This document shows, piece after piece, positions 22,947 through 35,048 of a DNA stretch of 64,000 bases. A program made the position numbers and the translations under genes. Numbering within the stretch: position 1 is the stretch's first letter; every line of letters begins with the position of its first letter. Source of the stretch: Akanthomyces muscarius (Eukaryota; Ascomycota; Sordariomycetes; Hypocreales; Cordycipitaceae); contig NC_079241.1 of NCBI RefSeq assembly GCF_028009165.1, positions 2,542,001 through 2,606,000 on the forward strand, read 5' to 3'. The notes beneath the pieces were generated by a model. The model was not told where the DNA came from. It did not search any database and worked only from the letters and a program-made list of their open reading frames with translations.

Positions 22947-24959
22947 TTACATCGCTTGCCCTACAATGCCACCGCCGAAGCCACCTCCTCGACTCGGCTC
23001 CTGCGGTAGCGTCGGACTGTCACTCACACCAGACCTCCCTCCACCACCCACCACCAGCGGTGCCACCGCGACGGCAGGCTCCGCGCCCCAGGTGCTGCTC
23101 AGGCCGCTCGTGTACCGCGAACTGGTGCCTGTGTTGGCGCTGTACACCGAGCTGGCGCGGGGATCCTTTTGGGGGATGGCGGAGGAGGAGAAGGAGGAAG
23201 ACGACAGCATGCGCGTGTCGAGCTCCAGGTCAAACGGGTCGGAGCGGAACTTGGTGCGCCGTTCCTCGAACGGATCGTTGGTGAGAGACGATGTGCGCCG
23301 CGAGGCGAGCATGCGCTGCGATGCGCGCTGACCGCTGGCGGAATGGGCTCGGGAGCGTCGCGCCGCGCCTGCGGCGGCGGCGACGACGGAGGATGCGTCC
23401 GAGGGATGGCTGCTGTGCAAGGTCGGCATGGGCTGCTTGAGTATACCGCGCAGACGCTGCTGCTGTTGCTGTTGCTGCTGCGGCGTAATGGCCGCAGCGA
23501 TTCGCACCTCGGTGCTGTGGGCGTCTGAGAAAGGGTTCTGCAGCGCTCTCTGCCCCAAACTCGCGCGCCGTGCCCGCGCGGGGACGGGCTGCACTGTCGC
23601 AGCTTGCTTCTCGCCGTACTCGGGGGTGATGAGCGGCGCGTTGTTGCCGACGCCGTGAGCCGCCCACCACCCCTGCAGCGGGTTCTTGGCTCTCGTCGAG
23701 GCCGGCCGTCCAGCGGCAAACGGCCCCGCGGTGGCTGCCGCACCACCGGAGAGCTGGCTACCACCGCCGGGCCTCTCGGAGAGCGGCGTTCGCGGCTGTC
23801 CAAGCTGCCTCTTCTTATTAGACCGTCGCCTCCAGAGCCAGAAGAGCAAAGCAATCATCGCGAGCGCGGCGGCGCCGCCGACGGCACCGCCAATGATCAT
23901 GCCTGTAGGTGGGCCGGAGGGACCGTCATTGGTCTGCAGCTCTATGTCGCCCGCGCGGCGGGAAGTCGGCGTCGGCGTGGCGCCGCCGCTAGGACTGCCG
24001 ACGCTGTTGGTGCCGCTGCCCGCGGTATCACTTGGATCCGTGACGCTGAAGCTCATGGAAGTCGCCATGGCGATGCTGGTAGAGGTGGAGCTTATGTCGG
24101 TCATGAGGGTACTTGGAGAGGACGAGAGGACGGTAGAGTCTGATGCGCCGGGGTTGACAATCGCGGACGGAAGTGTCGTGCTTTGCCCAGGAGGCTCTGG
24201 AGAAGATGACGCGAGCTGTGTGGTAGATGATGTGGCGGCGGGTGGCGCACTCGTGTTTCCATCCTGATTAGCTGTGGTGGTTGACGCCGGTGCGTCGGCT
24301 GCTTCGTTTGCTGGGGATGATGTGCTGGATACAGACGATGATGGAGCGGTTGGTGGTGCAGCTTCAACATCGATGGGTTTTGAGGAGGACGGAGGCGAAG
24401 CAGCAGCGAGACCGGGAAGCTCTATAGACGATCCGCGCGTGCTGGAAGCCTGGCTTGTCGCGGAGATGGCCGCAGATTCGGATGAGCTCGATGCCTCGAT
24501 GGTACTGGTAGTTGAGGATTCCGCTTTGGTAGGTGACGATGCAACCGAGGTACTGCTGTCCTTGACAAAGGACGGAGAAGGCTCGGAAGCTGATTCCGGA
24601 GACGATTCAAGAGCAGGAGAGGTCGGGGTAGATACAGAAGAGTGAGATGCAGAATGTGACATCGATGGCGAAGGGCTATCGTTTGGCGATGGTGATACAC
24701 TGGGCTGATGAGACATGCCGGCCGAATGCGATGTGACTGGAGTTTCTGCGATCGGTGAAGCGCTGGCCGAACCCGCTTGCAAGGGAGATGGGCTCGTCAC
24801 CTTTGAGGCGTCAGCGGCTTGTTCTTTGATTCCAACTCTGTGCGACGCGGTGCCGTTTGATTCGTGGGACAGTGATGTGAGGGCGGCGCCGCTTACAGGT
24901 GACCCGCCACATCGTGATGATTGTGTATTGTTCTGCCTCTCCCGTACGTCGCCTGCCAT
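22947..24959 (-). CDS. Ser/Thr-rich single-pass membrane protein (fungal, function unknown)
   Basis: A single open exon encodes 670 aa. Residues about 40-340 are extremely Ser/Thr/Pro/Ala-rich and likely O-glycosylated if extracellular. One clear transmembrane helix is at residues about 354-376 (starts MIIGGAVGGAAALAM), followed by a stop-transfer RRRSNKKR. The cytoplasmic tail (~290 aa) is basic, contains a short Gln run near residue 495 and several Arg/Ser motifs. This layout matches fungal wall-stress-sensor-like and Mid2-like membrane proteins, but no cysteine-rich WSC domain is present. The predicted N-terminus (MAGDVRERQ) has no signal peptide. A hydrophobic short open frame lies upstream (minus strand, 25259-25005), but I found no convincing donor/acceptor pair to join it. 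The true 5' end is therefore uncertain. Confidence 0.72.
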   Translation of the reverse strand: MAGDVRERQNNTQSSRCGGSPVSGAALTSLSHESNGTASHRVGIKEQAADASKVTSPSPLQAGSASASPIAETPVTSHSAGMSHQPSVSPSPNDSPSPSMSHSASHSSVSTPTSPALESSPESASEPSPSFVKDSSTSVASSPTKAESSTTSTIEASSSSESAAISATSQASSTRGSSIELPGLAAASPPSSSKPIDVEAAPPTAPSSSVSSTSSPANEAADAPASTTTANQDGNTSAPPAATSSTTQLASSSPEPPGQSTTLPSAIVNPGASDSTVLSSSPSTLMTDISSTSTSIAMATSMSFSVTDPSDTAGSGTNSVGSPSGGATPTPTSRRAGDIELQTNDGPSGPPTGMIIGGAVGGAAALAMIALLFWLWRRRSNKKRQLGQPRTPLSERPGGGSQLSGGAAATAGPFAAGRPASTRAKNPLQGWWAAHGVGNNAPLITPEYGEKQAATVQPVPARARRASLGQRALQNPFSDAHSTEVRIAAAITPQQQQQQQQRLRGILKQPMPTLHSSHPSDASSVVAAAAGAARRSRAHSASGQRASQRMLASRRTSSLTNDPFEERRTKFRSDPFDLELDTRMLSSSSFSSSAIPQKDPRASSVYSANTGTSSRYTSGLSSTWGAEPAVAVAPLVVGGGGRSGVSDSPTLPQEPSRGGGFGGGIVGQAM

Positions 24960-27224
24960 TTTGTAATTGTTTGCTCTCCGCGCTCTAGATATTCGATGTC
25001 GAGTTTATGGTCTGTTGTATCGGCTCAGGCCCGATCTGGGCCTGTGGTCAAAGTCATGCGAGACAGCCAGGGAGGCTGATGATGTGCTTGGTGCGAGTAG
25101 CAGCAGAGAAAGCCAATAGAAGAGAATCCCGGAGGTTTGAAGAAACAAAAAGCAAAGGAAACGAGTAAAAAAAAAAAGTACTGCTAGAGAGGAAAAGTGA
25201 GAAAGAGTCGTGGGGTTACTTGGCAGAACCTGAATCCTAGTTTGGCGGCGCTGACACACTATGCGGCAGCATCAAATGCGTCTGTGATTCCAGGTACAAG
25301 CGAGTGTTTGACAAGCTGCCAGAGCTACACCTCTTGGAACAAATATGGTAGAAAAGTTTAAAAAAGGGGGACAGCCATATGGCAGGAAGAGTAAAGATGT
25401 TGAGCGAAAGAAACGCCCAAGAGAACCATCCCAAGAGCTGCTGGTGGCTGGACGAGGCGAGACGACAGCTTTTGGGGAGGCCGAACCCCCGTTGTTCTGC
25501 AACACTTCTGAAGCACGCCGCACCTGGAGCACCGTCGAGCCCCCATGTCGGCGTCGTCTCCCTTGCTGGGGACCGAGCGTCCGGTGGCGGGCTGCCAACT
25601 GGGTTGCATCAGAAGGCTGTTCTATATTGGGGATGGGATGTTTTTTTGTTACTGTTAAAGATGGCAGAATTCGTACTTGTTGTCGTTCATGAAACAAGAG
25701 TGGCAAGGGAGCACGGCTCAACTGTACATTGCGGTCAAATATGTCAAAGAAGCAGATGTACAAGAATGACGCTTCGGCATGTAATCGAAATGCGATGAAA
25801 GCACTCTACACAAAGCGGAAGAAAGCCATCGTGCTTCTCTTTGAATTTTTGGTATTGAATGCGACCTGGGTCGCGTCGCATCTACGCCTTGTTGAGGAAG
25901 GACGACAAGGGACAATCTGCACATTTGTCTTTGGTCCTGAAGAGCGTCCGCCAAGAAGGCTGCCAAGAACAAAGAAACAGTACGAAAAGTAGAGGAATTC
26001 AAATGCAAGATTCACATGGCAGGGCTCGGGAGCGTGGTCTTACGACGTCGATCAAAAGTGCTTTTTGCGCACTACTGGTACACGGCGCGGCGGGGTGTTT
26101 CATATGTAACGGCTACACGTCTTGAAACAACGTGCTGCTACAGTTACGGCAAGGCATAAGACGGGCAACCTGTGACCGGTTAGACAGCTGTGTGAAATGT
26201 TGGAATCAAACTCGTTAAGAGAATCAGAAGAGAAGGCTAGATTAACCACGTTTGCCCCCCTCTCTATTCATCACTAGGACAGACTCTCAGAGGTTGCCTG
26301 GGCAGACCTCTGGTCGCAACTGCCAACCGCCTGCCCAATAACTAGGTACCTACCTAAATGCTGGCGTCAGATGGCAGATGGCAGACGGCAGACGGCACCC
26401 CCACTTCCTTCTACGCCAGTACGAGCCCCTGAAACCGTCCCTGCGACGGACCCCGCCTCCCTGTAGCCACTGCCAGTCAATGTTCGCCGCCCAATGAATG
26501 TCCTTTGGCGGCGGGGATCGGTCGTGTGCCTAGGAGGAGCTTTTTATCTTATTTACCTATTCTTATTATCGGCTAAAGTAGGTGTATTGCGTAACTCCTG
26601 ATACGCGAGTACGGACATTGCCTGCACAGAGACGTGCCCACTGTATCTGTGCCACCAAGGAGGCGGCTTTGCACTGTCCGCTTCTGCACACGACACGCTG
26701 GCTGCTGCCCCCGACGTCTCGAGACAGCTTCGCCTGCCTATCCTCCTCCGGCCACAGATTTCGCGCCAGCGCCTCCCGCTCGGCGTCACCGCATCATCCT
26801 CAACCCGCCATCAGCTCAATTGAGGCCCCCAACTGCCTTGTCCATAGTCTTCGGCCCTGGTTCTGCACAGTATTGGTGTGCCCGTCCGACATCAGGCCCA
26901 TCGACTCGCGCTTCATTGATGGGCCCCCTCTCCTGGTCGTTGGCACTACATCAAACTATACCCACAAGGGAGTTCCATCCCAGCGCAACGGCTCTCCAAC
27001 ATCTGTATGCCGTCCCCTTAGCTGCTCAATGGTGCGAGAGCGTTGTCCCGTGGTGCAACTCAAACTTTGATGCCCACCCCCACCGCCGCCTGAGAACACG
27101 AGCGCTTGCTCGGATCCCGGCCTGTCTCCTGACGGCACCGCCAATCACGGCTTCGGCGTGCTCCACGGCCTGTGGCTTACTTGCAGCATAGCTATCTCGT
27201 ATTCCTAGTACCCCGGACCCAATC
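24960..27224. other. Divergent intergenic region
   Basis: It lies between the membrane protein (minus) and the unknown gene starting at 27225 (plus). A TAGGTACCTACC element is at 26343-26354. Open frames at 26582-27191 sit in the probable leader of the next gene and are not supported. Otherwise nothing recognised. Confidence 0.5.
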
Positions 27225-28931
27225 ATGTTTACCGGTATTCCAGCACTTGGTGAGCTTCAACTCCCTTACTTGTCATGTCTTGGACCTTTCATCTTCTGCT
27301 TCCCTTTTGTTGTTCCTGCTTCAAGATGACTTGAACTAACACAACCATCGGCCACAGCTGCTGCACAGCGGCTTCATGAGAGAGTAGACCCGGCTGATAT
27401 CCCCCCCCCGACTCCTATCGCGTTCCCACGGTACCAGCCTTTTGCACAGGACGATGCTCCTGTTGAACTCTCAGAGTCTCTCTCGACCCTGCTCTCGACA
27501 ACGGGCAGGCGACCGGCAAGGCTTGCGTCCACTGCGCTCGCAGCCATTGGGCTCGACCTCAAAGCCGACGTAGATGTGCAGCAGCTCATTCCTGACCCGT
27601 CAATCATCCCCGACTTTGCCAAATGGGATCAAATGACGCTAGAGCAGTCCCAAGATGCAAACCAAAGCACTTGTCGACCCTTGTGCCACGGCAAACTCTC
27701 ACCTGGCTGTCATGTCTACCTTGAGAGAAAAATCGAGCTGTCATACTCAAATGAGGACGCCTTTCGCACCATAAGGCGTGTACACTTGCCAATGGGCAAG
27801 CTGCCACCACGCCTTGGAAGTGCATATGAGTTCTTTCGTCGTCTAGAACAGCTGACGACATATTGGGATGACCCGACCAAAGTCGCTAGTCTCCCGCCCT
27901 CCCCGGAAATATTCGCCGACGATGCTGCCGCGGAGCCTTCTGAGCGGCCCTCAAATCCCCCCCCCGAGGCCGCTGCGGAACTTGGGCGCACACAAGCCGG
28001 CCACCAGATGCCTGCCGCTCTGCGCCATATGCTTGTAGCAACCTTTGTCAAACTGGTCGCCTACGATTTCGGCTGTAGCGTCAACCCCTCGAGAACAGAA
28101 CCTCGCTTGCACCTCCGTTCACCCCGCGACAGCCTTGCGTCGCAGCGCAAGTCGTACTGCCCGTCCCGTTGCCAGTTCATTTTCCAGAACCCACAATCAC
28201 GAGAAGCATCTCGCAACGGCTTCACTTATGGGCCCGTCGCTGCCATCAGCTGTCGTGCAGATACCAATTTCATGTTTCCAGATCTCGAGTCTGCGCAGTC
28301 TATGGACTTGGCAAGGGAAGTCATCGCAGCCCTCCTCACTGCCCAACATCGTGCTCGCGAAGGCAAGGAAGAGGAACGATTTGGCTACGGCGCTTGGTGG
28401 ACGACTAGACCTCGCTGGGGTGGCGGGCGCGGCGGTCCCATTGGTCGTGAGGTCCAAAACGACGACATCGCAGGGGACAAGGATCTACCCCTAGACGCGG
28501 GAGTAGACGCGGGAGTAGACGCGGGAGATGATGTACCCACGCCTGGACCGCCAGTTAAGAAGCTGCGAAAGAACCTGGCAATGTATGACAATTACCGTAT
28601 GGTTCGCCCCCCCGCAGCGACTTGGGACCGCAAAGTCAAGTACATGTCTATAGGCAAGCAAGCAGGCACAGACTACGATGACATATTTCTCATCAGCAGC
28701 TTGTTTCACCACGTTTCCTTCCTCCGCATGCGCGTGCCCCTGCGTCTGCTCGAAGTGCTAGACGGTGCTCCGGAGACAGACCCGACGCACCGGGACTGGG
28801 GCAAAGTGCAAGCCTGGCGCACGCCGTGGTATGATCTGTTCGAAGCGAAAGACAGAATCGAGGCGATGCGGCTTCTCTGGAGCGTCATGGCCTACCAGAT
28901 GCGAGCAGACACTGGCGCAGCCCAAGCATAA
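27225..28931 (+). CDS. Conserved-looking fungal protein of unknown function, 532 aa
   Basis: Exons are 27225-27249 and 27358-28931, giving 532 aa. The intron is GTGAGC..CAG with a GAACTAAC branch site, phase 1, and joins MFTGIPALA to AAQRLHERVD. I do not recognise a domain. What is visible: a Pro-rich segment near residue 25, a cluster of Cys residues (CRPLCHGKLSPGC), a mixed alpha/beta-looking centre, a Gly/Arg stretch (RWGGGRGGPIGR), a 12-bp tandem repeat giving DAGVDAGVDAG, a basic patch KKLRKN, and a conserved-looking C-terminal block ending with WYDLFEAKDRIEAMR. No signal peptide or membrane helix. The long uninterrupted frame, codon use like its neighbours and a clean intron support it as a real gene. 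Its 3' end converges on the exonuclease gene. Confidence 0.72.
28494..28527 (+). repeat. 12-bp tandem repeat (GACGCGGGAGTA, ~2.8 copies)
   Basis: An in-frame coding minisatellite inside the unknown 532-aa gene; it encodes repeated DAGV and could vary in copy number between strains. Confidence 0.8.
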
Positions 28932-29362
28932 GATTTGACAGTGGAGGGCCATCACTTGACGGTGATGGCAAGATTTGGGATCCTCTTCCTTTTGCAATAC
29001 GGTATACGGGAGCATGTACATGGAGCTATACGTATCCGTTTCTTTCTTTTTCTTTGCGCTTTTGGCAGTTCATTCTCTGCAACCACCATTGGGCATGTCT
29101 TTTGGACAGCGAAATAACAGCACATATTCTTCTGGTTATTCATAGAGCCAAATTTGGCTTCAGCGCTAGCTTGAAAAACTAGAATACAATCGCTATTGGC
29201 CACAATCTGTTTCATACTTTGCATGAATGGAATAACCATTATATCTCGTAAAATTCGTAAAGCTCAGCCTCGATAACCACCAATGCAAAGCGCTTCCCTC
29301 TGCCCCACACTCAGAAAGGATGGGAAGCAAGTCCCTCAAAACACGAACTGCTGCCTTTCTTC
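28932..29362. other. Convergent 3' flanks
   Basis: Short intergenic stretch between the unknown 532-aa gene and the exonuclease gene. T-rich, no feature recognised. Confidence 0.5.
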
Positions 29363-30769
29363 TCAATAGAAGACAGGAGGCTCGGGTTTGTTGACCATGT
29401 GCCACAACAGCAGATCCCGCGTCGCGAGCGCATCTTCCAAACTGTCGTGACCCTGACTCTTGGTCTGAATCTGACGCTGCAGCCGTTCCGCCGCCAACGC
29501 TTTCAGCGACAGACCGGGATAATTGGGCTTGTTCCTTTTGGGCACTTCTACCACCACCACCGGAGGTTGTCGGTCTTCACCATCGTCGCCATCGTCGCCG
29601 GCAGCCCTGCTCTGTTGCTGCTCTGGCCACTGCTCCTCGGGCGGCCGTGGCTGAATGCGCATCTCGAGCAGCAGAGTGTCAATAACGATGGGATGGATCC
29701 ACCGCAGCGAGTTGAGGTCCGAGTTGGCCGAGTGCCCGACGAGAATGGTCTGGGGGCCGACGAACCGCCACAGGGCCTCGCGAGCACCGGCGCGGCCGGC
29801 GAGGGTGAGCCGCGCGCGGTGCGCCGCCTCCATGCTCGGCCGTGACACGCCCGAGTAGCGCGTGTTGAAGTGCGCCATCTTGACATCGGGCCACACGAGA
29901 CTGTCGACGAGGACGCGGCGCGTGAAGAAATCGACCGCCGACACCCGGATGAGCTCCGACTCGCCGGACGCGGCAGTGCCCATCTCGCAGTCGATGACGA
30001 CGGCGACGTGTGTCGTCTGCCCTGCGGCCGGATGCGGGGTGGCAAAGTACTGCCAGTTGCTTTCGAGCTCGCCGTGGCGGTACACGCGTGTTTGGTGGAA
30101 CTGCTCAGCCATGCAGGGCGGGCCGAATATGTTGTTGCCGCAGCAGGTCCATTGCTAGTAGCGCACTCAGGTTAGAACCAGTGGTTGTAACGAAGGGATC
30201 TGAAGAGAGGTGGACTTGCTCTATACTGGACACGGCCGGGATGATATCTGCAGTTCATAGGCGGGCCCTTGTCCTTGCCATCCTTGTCCTTATTCTTCAT
30301 CTCCACGTCGCGCATCATGCCAGACAGGTCGGCGCCGTTTTCCTGGAGCGACACGGATCTAGCGTGCGCCGGCATACTGGCTTGTCCTTCACCTCGATTC
30401 GTCTGCGCGTACTCAGCCGCGATCCGCTGAGCTATGGTCGGAGCGAGCTTAACGCTCTGAGCCCTAGACTTTTGCTTCTCGTGGCCTTTGCGTATGACTG
30501 CTTGTTCCCGGTAGTTAGAAATCATGTGCCAGCTCGGGATTGCTTGACATCGAAAAATGAACAGCATTTAATGAGGACCTACCCTTGGTACAACGCCCGC
30601 AGCGCTTCTTCTTGTCCAGATCGGCCTGGCCGAGCGACCAGAGCACATATCCAGCCTGTTGCAACCTGAAGTGCGAGTGCACCAGACTCCAGAGCCCTTG
30701 GGTATGCTCCTCCGACGCGGGAACTGGCCCAAAGTCGCCTCCTCTTGGCATCTCGTAGGGTGTGGACAT
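29363..30769 (-). CDS. DEDDh RNA exonuclease of the REX family
   Basis: Minus-strand exons are 30769-30583, 30497-30220 and 30154-29363, giving 418 aa. Intron 1 is GTAGGT..CAG; intron 2 is GCAAGT..TAG, a GC-AG intron that restores VQYRQWTCCGN in phase. The N-terminal part carries Cys pairs (CGRC; a second Cys/His group, CRYHPG with WTCCGN and PPC, near residues 145-169) that may bind zinc, and a basic middle. The exonuclease domain has all five DEDDh residues: D210 and E212 (DCEMG), D301 (NSDLNS), H391 and D396 (HDSLEDALATRD). REX proteins trim 3' ends of 5S rRNA, tRNA, snRNA and snoRNA precursors; the layout is closest to Rex3/REXO1-type members, but the exact paralogue is not certain. The start encodes MSTPYEMPRGGDF. 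Confidence 0.85.
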
Positions 30770-33700
30770 TCTGTCTGATCGTTTTTGACGATAATGATAT
30801 AGAATCTAGACTTGCCCGCTTCCCCAGGGAATGAGATGGAATATATCTCCGGGGATGATGGAGGGAGTGGAAGGATAAAAGAGCCGCAAACGAGACTACC
30901 ACAAAATCGGCAAGATCACTCTATCTCATGAGTGAATAAATGAATGAATGAGTGAAAGGAACGTATGGAATGGGAAAGAAAGAGCAGACGAAGCCTGATT
31001 CACAGTGGCCGTTGGATGCCTAAAGCCGCCGGGTGTGAAGGCGGCTTGCTGCCGCAGCTGTCAGATGTGGTCACTTCCTCAGTCAGCTTTTCTGCCCCGC
31101 TACGGCTTGGTTGTCAGGCAAAACACAGCAAACGTGATGCATTTGAATGCCGAGTCGAATCACGAGAGTATTGAGAGGGAAAAAAAAAGAAGGTCTCTAA
31201 CCTAGAATAGATTTTGTCTAGGGAAGGACAGTAGGTAGTCATGCTAGGGAATTACTGGTCACCTCGGTACCCAACTTGTGCGCTTGCGCGACGTTGGTGT
31301 GTGTACTCGCCGGCTTTGCGCCGCCAGCAGTGACACGACAAACAAAATGATGCAAACAATAAAACGCCCTCCTGTGGTGATGCACAAAAAGAGGCATCGA
31401 TACAGTCACGGCTGTGGCATCAAACGGCATTACTGTGGTGGCGATGATGGAAGCAAGCTTCACTAAAGCTAGACTGTCATTCGTCAACCGTGATCCAAGC
31501 AACGAGACGGCGAATGCGCAGAATAGTTTATGATACGCCGCAACTAAAGGCGACATGATACCCCGGATTGTACTAGCTCCAGAGGCCTCTCTGTGGTGAC
31601 GCAGCTGAGCTTCGACCAGGTCCTCTCCTTTTGGTTTCTGCTAATGGAAACTCCAAGACAAAATATCGTCACCGCAACATCCGCGACAAGACTGTCCAAT
31701 CCCCTTGCAAGCCAACGCCAACAGCGCAAGGGTTTGCTGCAGCAAGAACTGTTGCTCGCTGAGACATGCAAGGCTATTGATAGTACCGGCATTTGGTAAA
31801 TGATATCGAAGCAGAGACATATGTGGCGGACCGAGGATACGACGTCACTTTGGAGTTGCATGCATAATCGTCCAAAATGGTGGCAAAAAAGCAATTCAAC
31901 CTGGTGAAAAAGCACAATTGCATCACTGAAAATTGAATCGGTGGGAAAACAAAGACAGCCTAGCGCAGGAGCTGTGCGAACGGCGGGCTGCTTCTCACCA
32001 GTCGCTGGTCGGGATCCCATCCCTGCACAGCTGCTTGATGGGGCCGCCGAGGACCACTAACTAGATGGGTAACCAAAAAATCTTGACTCAGGTGCGGTGG
32101 ATTTTAAGCGCGGCACTTTACAACGGACTGGTTGCGTTGGCCAAGTCAAGTTGGCCGATCTGGTAAAAGTCTACGTGTGCCATTATTATCCATGATGGCT
32201 CTGAGAGCACCGCTTGAAAGCTATGCTGAAAATGCATTGCAAGAAAAGATCAATTGGAAAGAAGGGTGCCTATCTTGCTAGGCCCAAGTTACCGCTCGCT
32301 ACCTAACCACCTAACTACCTAGGTGCTGCCTCGGTTGCAATTTTTTTGCGGCACTATACCAAAAGCCGGCGTCAGTGGCTGCATTTCAGCGTGCATCCGT
32401 CCGGGGCGGCCGACGGCACGGCGTTTGCTCAGCCTTCTCAACGGGGGGGACCTTGAACTCTAACACTAACCCATCGAAATGGGCCAGTCGTCGGCGCTTT
32501 ACCTGAATATGGAAAAGATGGAACACGATCGCGAATGTACGAGTAAGTAATTTGAGAGGCCTCTCAAAATTGGTAGTCATTTTGTTCTCACAATGCTCCG
32601 GCAGCCATTGGCAGTCTAGCTTAACATGGATTCTGCTGGCACCGAGGCTCCCCATCTTTCACTATACTGGCTGGCAGCTTTTAGGCGAGACATGGCACAC
32701 CTCTACTACCTTACATACCATGCCGCTCTGGCATACTTGTGTACTAGTTAGTTACCCAGTCGCCAGATCGCGGAACAAGGCTTGCGCTAGGGCTGCTTCC
32801 AATTTGTCTCATTGTCCAGATGAACTCCCTCTGCTGCCAACTTCCAAGTATAGAAGGGCAGCTCTCAGGCTGACATGGCCCCCCTGACAAGGCCGGCAGC
32901 TGGCACAGGTCATCAGGGGTGCGATCAAAACTCTATCGAGGCAAAACCCCCAAGACCAAGCACTCGCATGAATTGCATCTGACTGGGCGCTGGTGGCAGG
33001 CGCTACTAGCGTGCGCTGTCGTGTGATGATCTGGAACAGCAGGAGGACCATGGAGGCTGAAGGGCATGTCATCCTGAGACTTGATGCTGTCTCTAAATGA
33101 GAGTGTGCATAAAAAAAAAGCCAAGCATAATGAAAGCTCATCTTGAATTTTCCTGCAGCCAGTCGGCACAAGCTGCGCCGCGTAGTCCGTTGTACAGCAG
33201 CAGCTGGACCACGCGCAGTTGACCCATGCGAGTGCATCATCGGGAGATCCGAACGATGCGGTGTGGTGGGGTCCCCTTGTAGGCCTGTTGTACTCTGTCA
33301 ATCAGTATTGAGTACCTGCAAACCAAATACATACTGGTACTACAACAGTGTGTGGTGGGCCTCTGATTGCTGTCCTGCCAGTCCCGGACAGGGAAGAGCA
33401 AGTGAGAAAAAAACGGGCAAGGTGGTTAGCAGCAAATCTGGTCTGGTAGCAGTCGGCAAACGGCAACCAAACACCTACCTAGGTACCAGTAGTTCGGTGA
33501 ACTGCCTAGCCTCCTGGCCACGTCCCGAATCAGGACCATTGCGACGGGCCCCCTGGCAGGCCATCTTCTCGCTCGTTCATTGGGCGGCTGGACAAAGCCT
33601 GGAAATATAGCCAAACCAGGTAATTCCCGTCGTCTCCCACTGGGCATGGCGATATCCTTCACTTGGTTCCGCGGCGCCTTTGGTGACGTCCTGCTTCTGC

Positions 33701-34374
33701 CGGCTGATCCTTTTTTAGTGGGTAAAACGACGAGTTGTAGAGAGAAATTGAGTGGCGGTGATGGGCGCTTAGGTAGTGGTGCAGCTCCTCATATCATGCA
33801 TCGATTATAAGAAAAATGATGACTGCAGTTGACCAAAAGAGGAGGAAGCGGCGAGTTCGAAATTCGGATGCACATGGGTCCGGAATCCTGCGCTGGCAAC
33901 TATATAGACTAAGAGTCCTTTACACGATTGCACGAGCACATCTCTTCCCAACCACGGGCTTCTCCCCACGACAGCCACGACAAACTCGAGCAACAGTGTA
34001 GGTGAGTACCAATAAGTTAGAGTCGCATGAGAAACAGTCAGTGCCAGGCAAACGGAACCCACCAGCTTCACCAGCCACTCGCCCCCTCCCCCCAAAGCAC
34101 AGCCAATCCAGCGGCATTCGGCATTTCAAGCCTACCTAGCGGGCAGGCAAAAGGCAGAGATTTCGGTCAAGCTTTTTCCAAGCTTGCGTCGTCGCCAGGC
34201 CTCTGAGTTCACTCGGACCCGTGCTACAGCTGGCCGTTGCCACTGGCACCCCGCAGCCGCAGCCTCTTGGGCAAGGCACCGTTTGGGCACTGGCGCTGGA
34301 CTCTTGACAATGTCGGCTGAACCCCTCAACGCTAACCGCGCGCAGTCTACGCAGATCAACGGCAGGGGGGCTGT

Positions 34375-34375
34375 G

Positions 34376-34414
<39 letters not shown>
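34375..34414 (+). repeat. (ATT)n microsatellite, about 13 units
   Basis: Uninterrupted ATT trinucleotide run in the intergenic region before the metacaspase gene. Confidence 0.9.
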
Positions 34415-34687
34415 GTTTTTATTCTGTCATTTTATTTTTATCGCTAGCTTTCTTGGCCCCGGCCGAAACCCGCCCGTCCGCCGCCCCGGCCGCCTGGCTC
34501 CAGAAAACCAGCACATGCCCAGCGGTTTGCTCTGGCGCCGAAGCACCGAAGCAGCTGCAGGCCACACAAAAAGCTACCCTGTCGGGACCTGTCCACTGAG
34601 CGCCCTCTCTACCTCACCATACCTACCTACCTACGTTACAGCGCTTCTCCGCCGTTCCTGCCCGCCCCAAGCCCCATCGGCCTGGTC

Positions 34688-34697
34688 TACCTAGGTA
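34688..34697. repeat. Perfect TACCTAGGTA palindrome
   Basis: Ten-base palindrome about 350 bp before the metacaspase start, followed by CCAGTAGGTAGG. Confidence 0.75.
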
Positions 34698-35048
34698 CCA
34701 GTAGGTAGGCACTTTCACCTCGTTATAGGTAGCCAGTCGCCAGCTACCAAAGACCACCGCCGCCGCGTGTTATCCGGCCTCTCCACCTCCAACATCGCAC
34801 GCCAATCTGTCTCGTCCCAACCCCAGCCAAGCTCTTCTTCATAAAAAGCTTCATACCGGGCTGCTGTCTCACCCTCTTCCCCTTGCCCACCCTTTGAGTC
34901 CTGCTTTCTTCCTCCGATCGAATTGTTAAAAGGCAGAGCCGACGTCGTTGCCTCTTTTCGCGCAATCTCGTTCCTGCATCAGCGCTGCACTCCAGCTGCC
35001 AGCCCCCGAACTGCGACGTGCCTCCGCGTCCCCGAGTCGTCTCCAGCC

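Larger units (their letters stand above)
30770..35048. other. 4.3-kb gene-free divergent region
   Basis: It lies between divergent starts of the exonuclease and metacaspase genes. It contains palindromes at 32317-32324, 33473-33487, 34620-34634 and 34688-34697 (perfect TACCTAGGTA), an (ATT)n microsatellite at about 34375-34414, and the metacaspase leader. Open frames here are short with no recognisable family; no tRNA or rRNA seen. Confidence 0.5.

Noticed and set aside
26582..27191. Overlapping plus-strand open frames before the gene at 27225
   Set aside because: They lie in the CT-rich leader, are Pro/Ser/Arg-rich and show no family.
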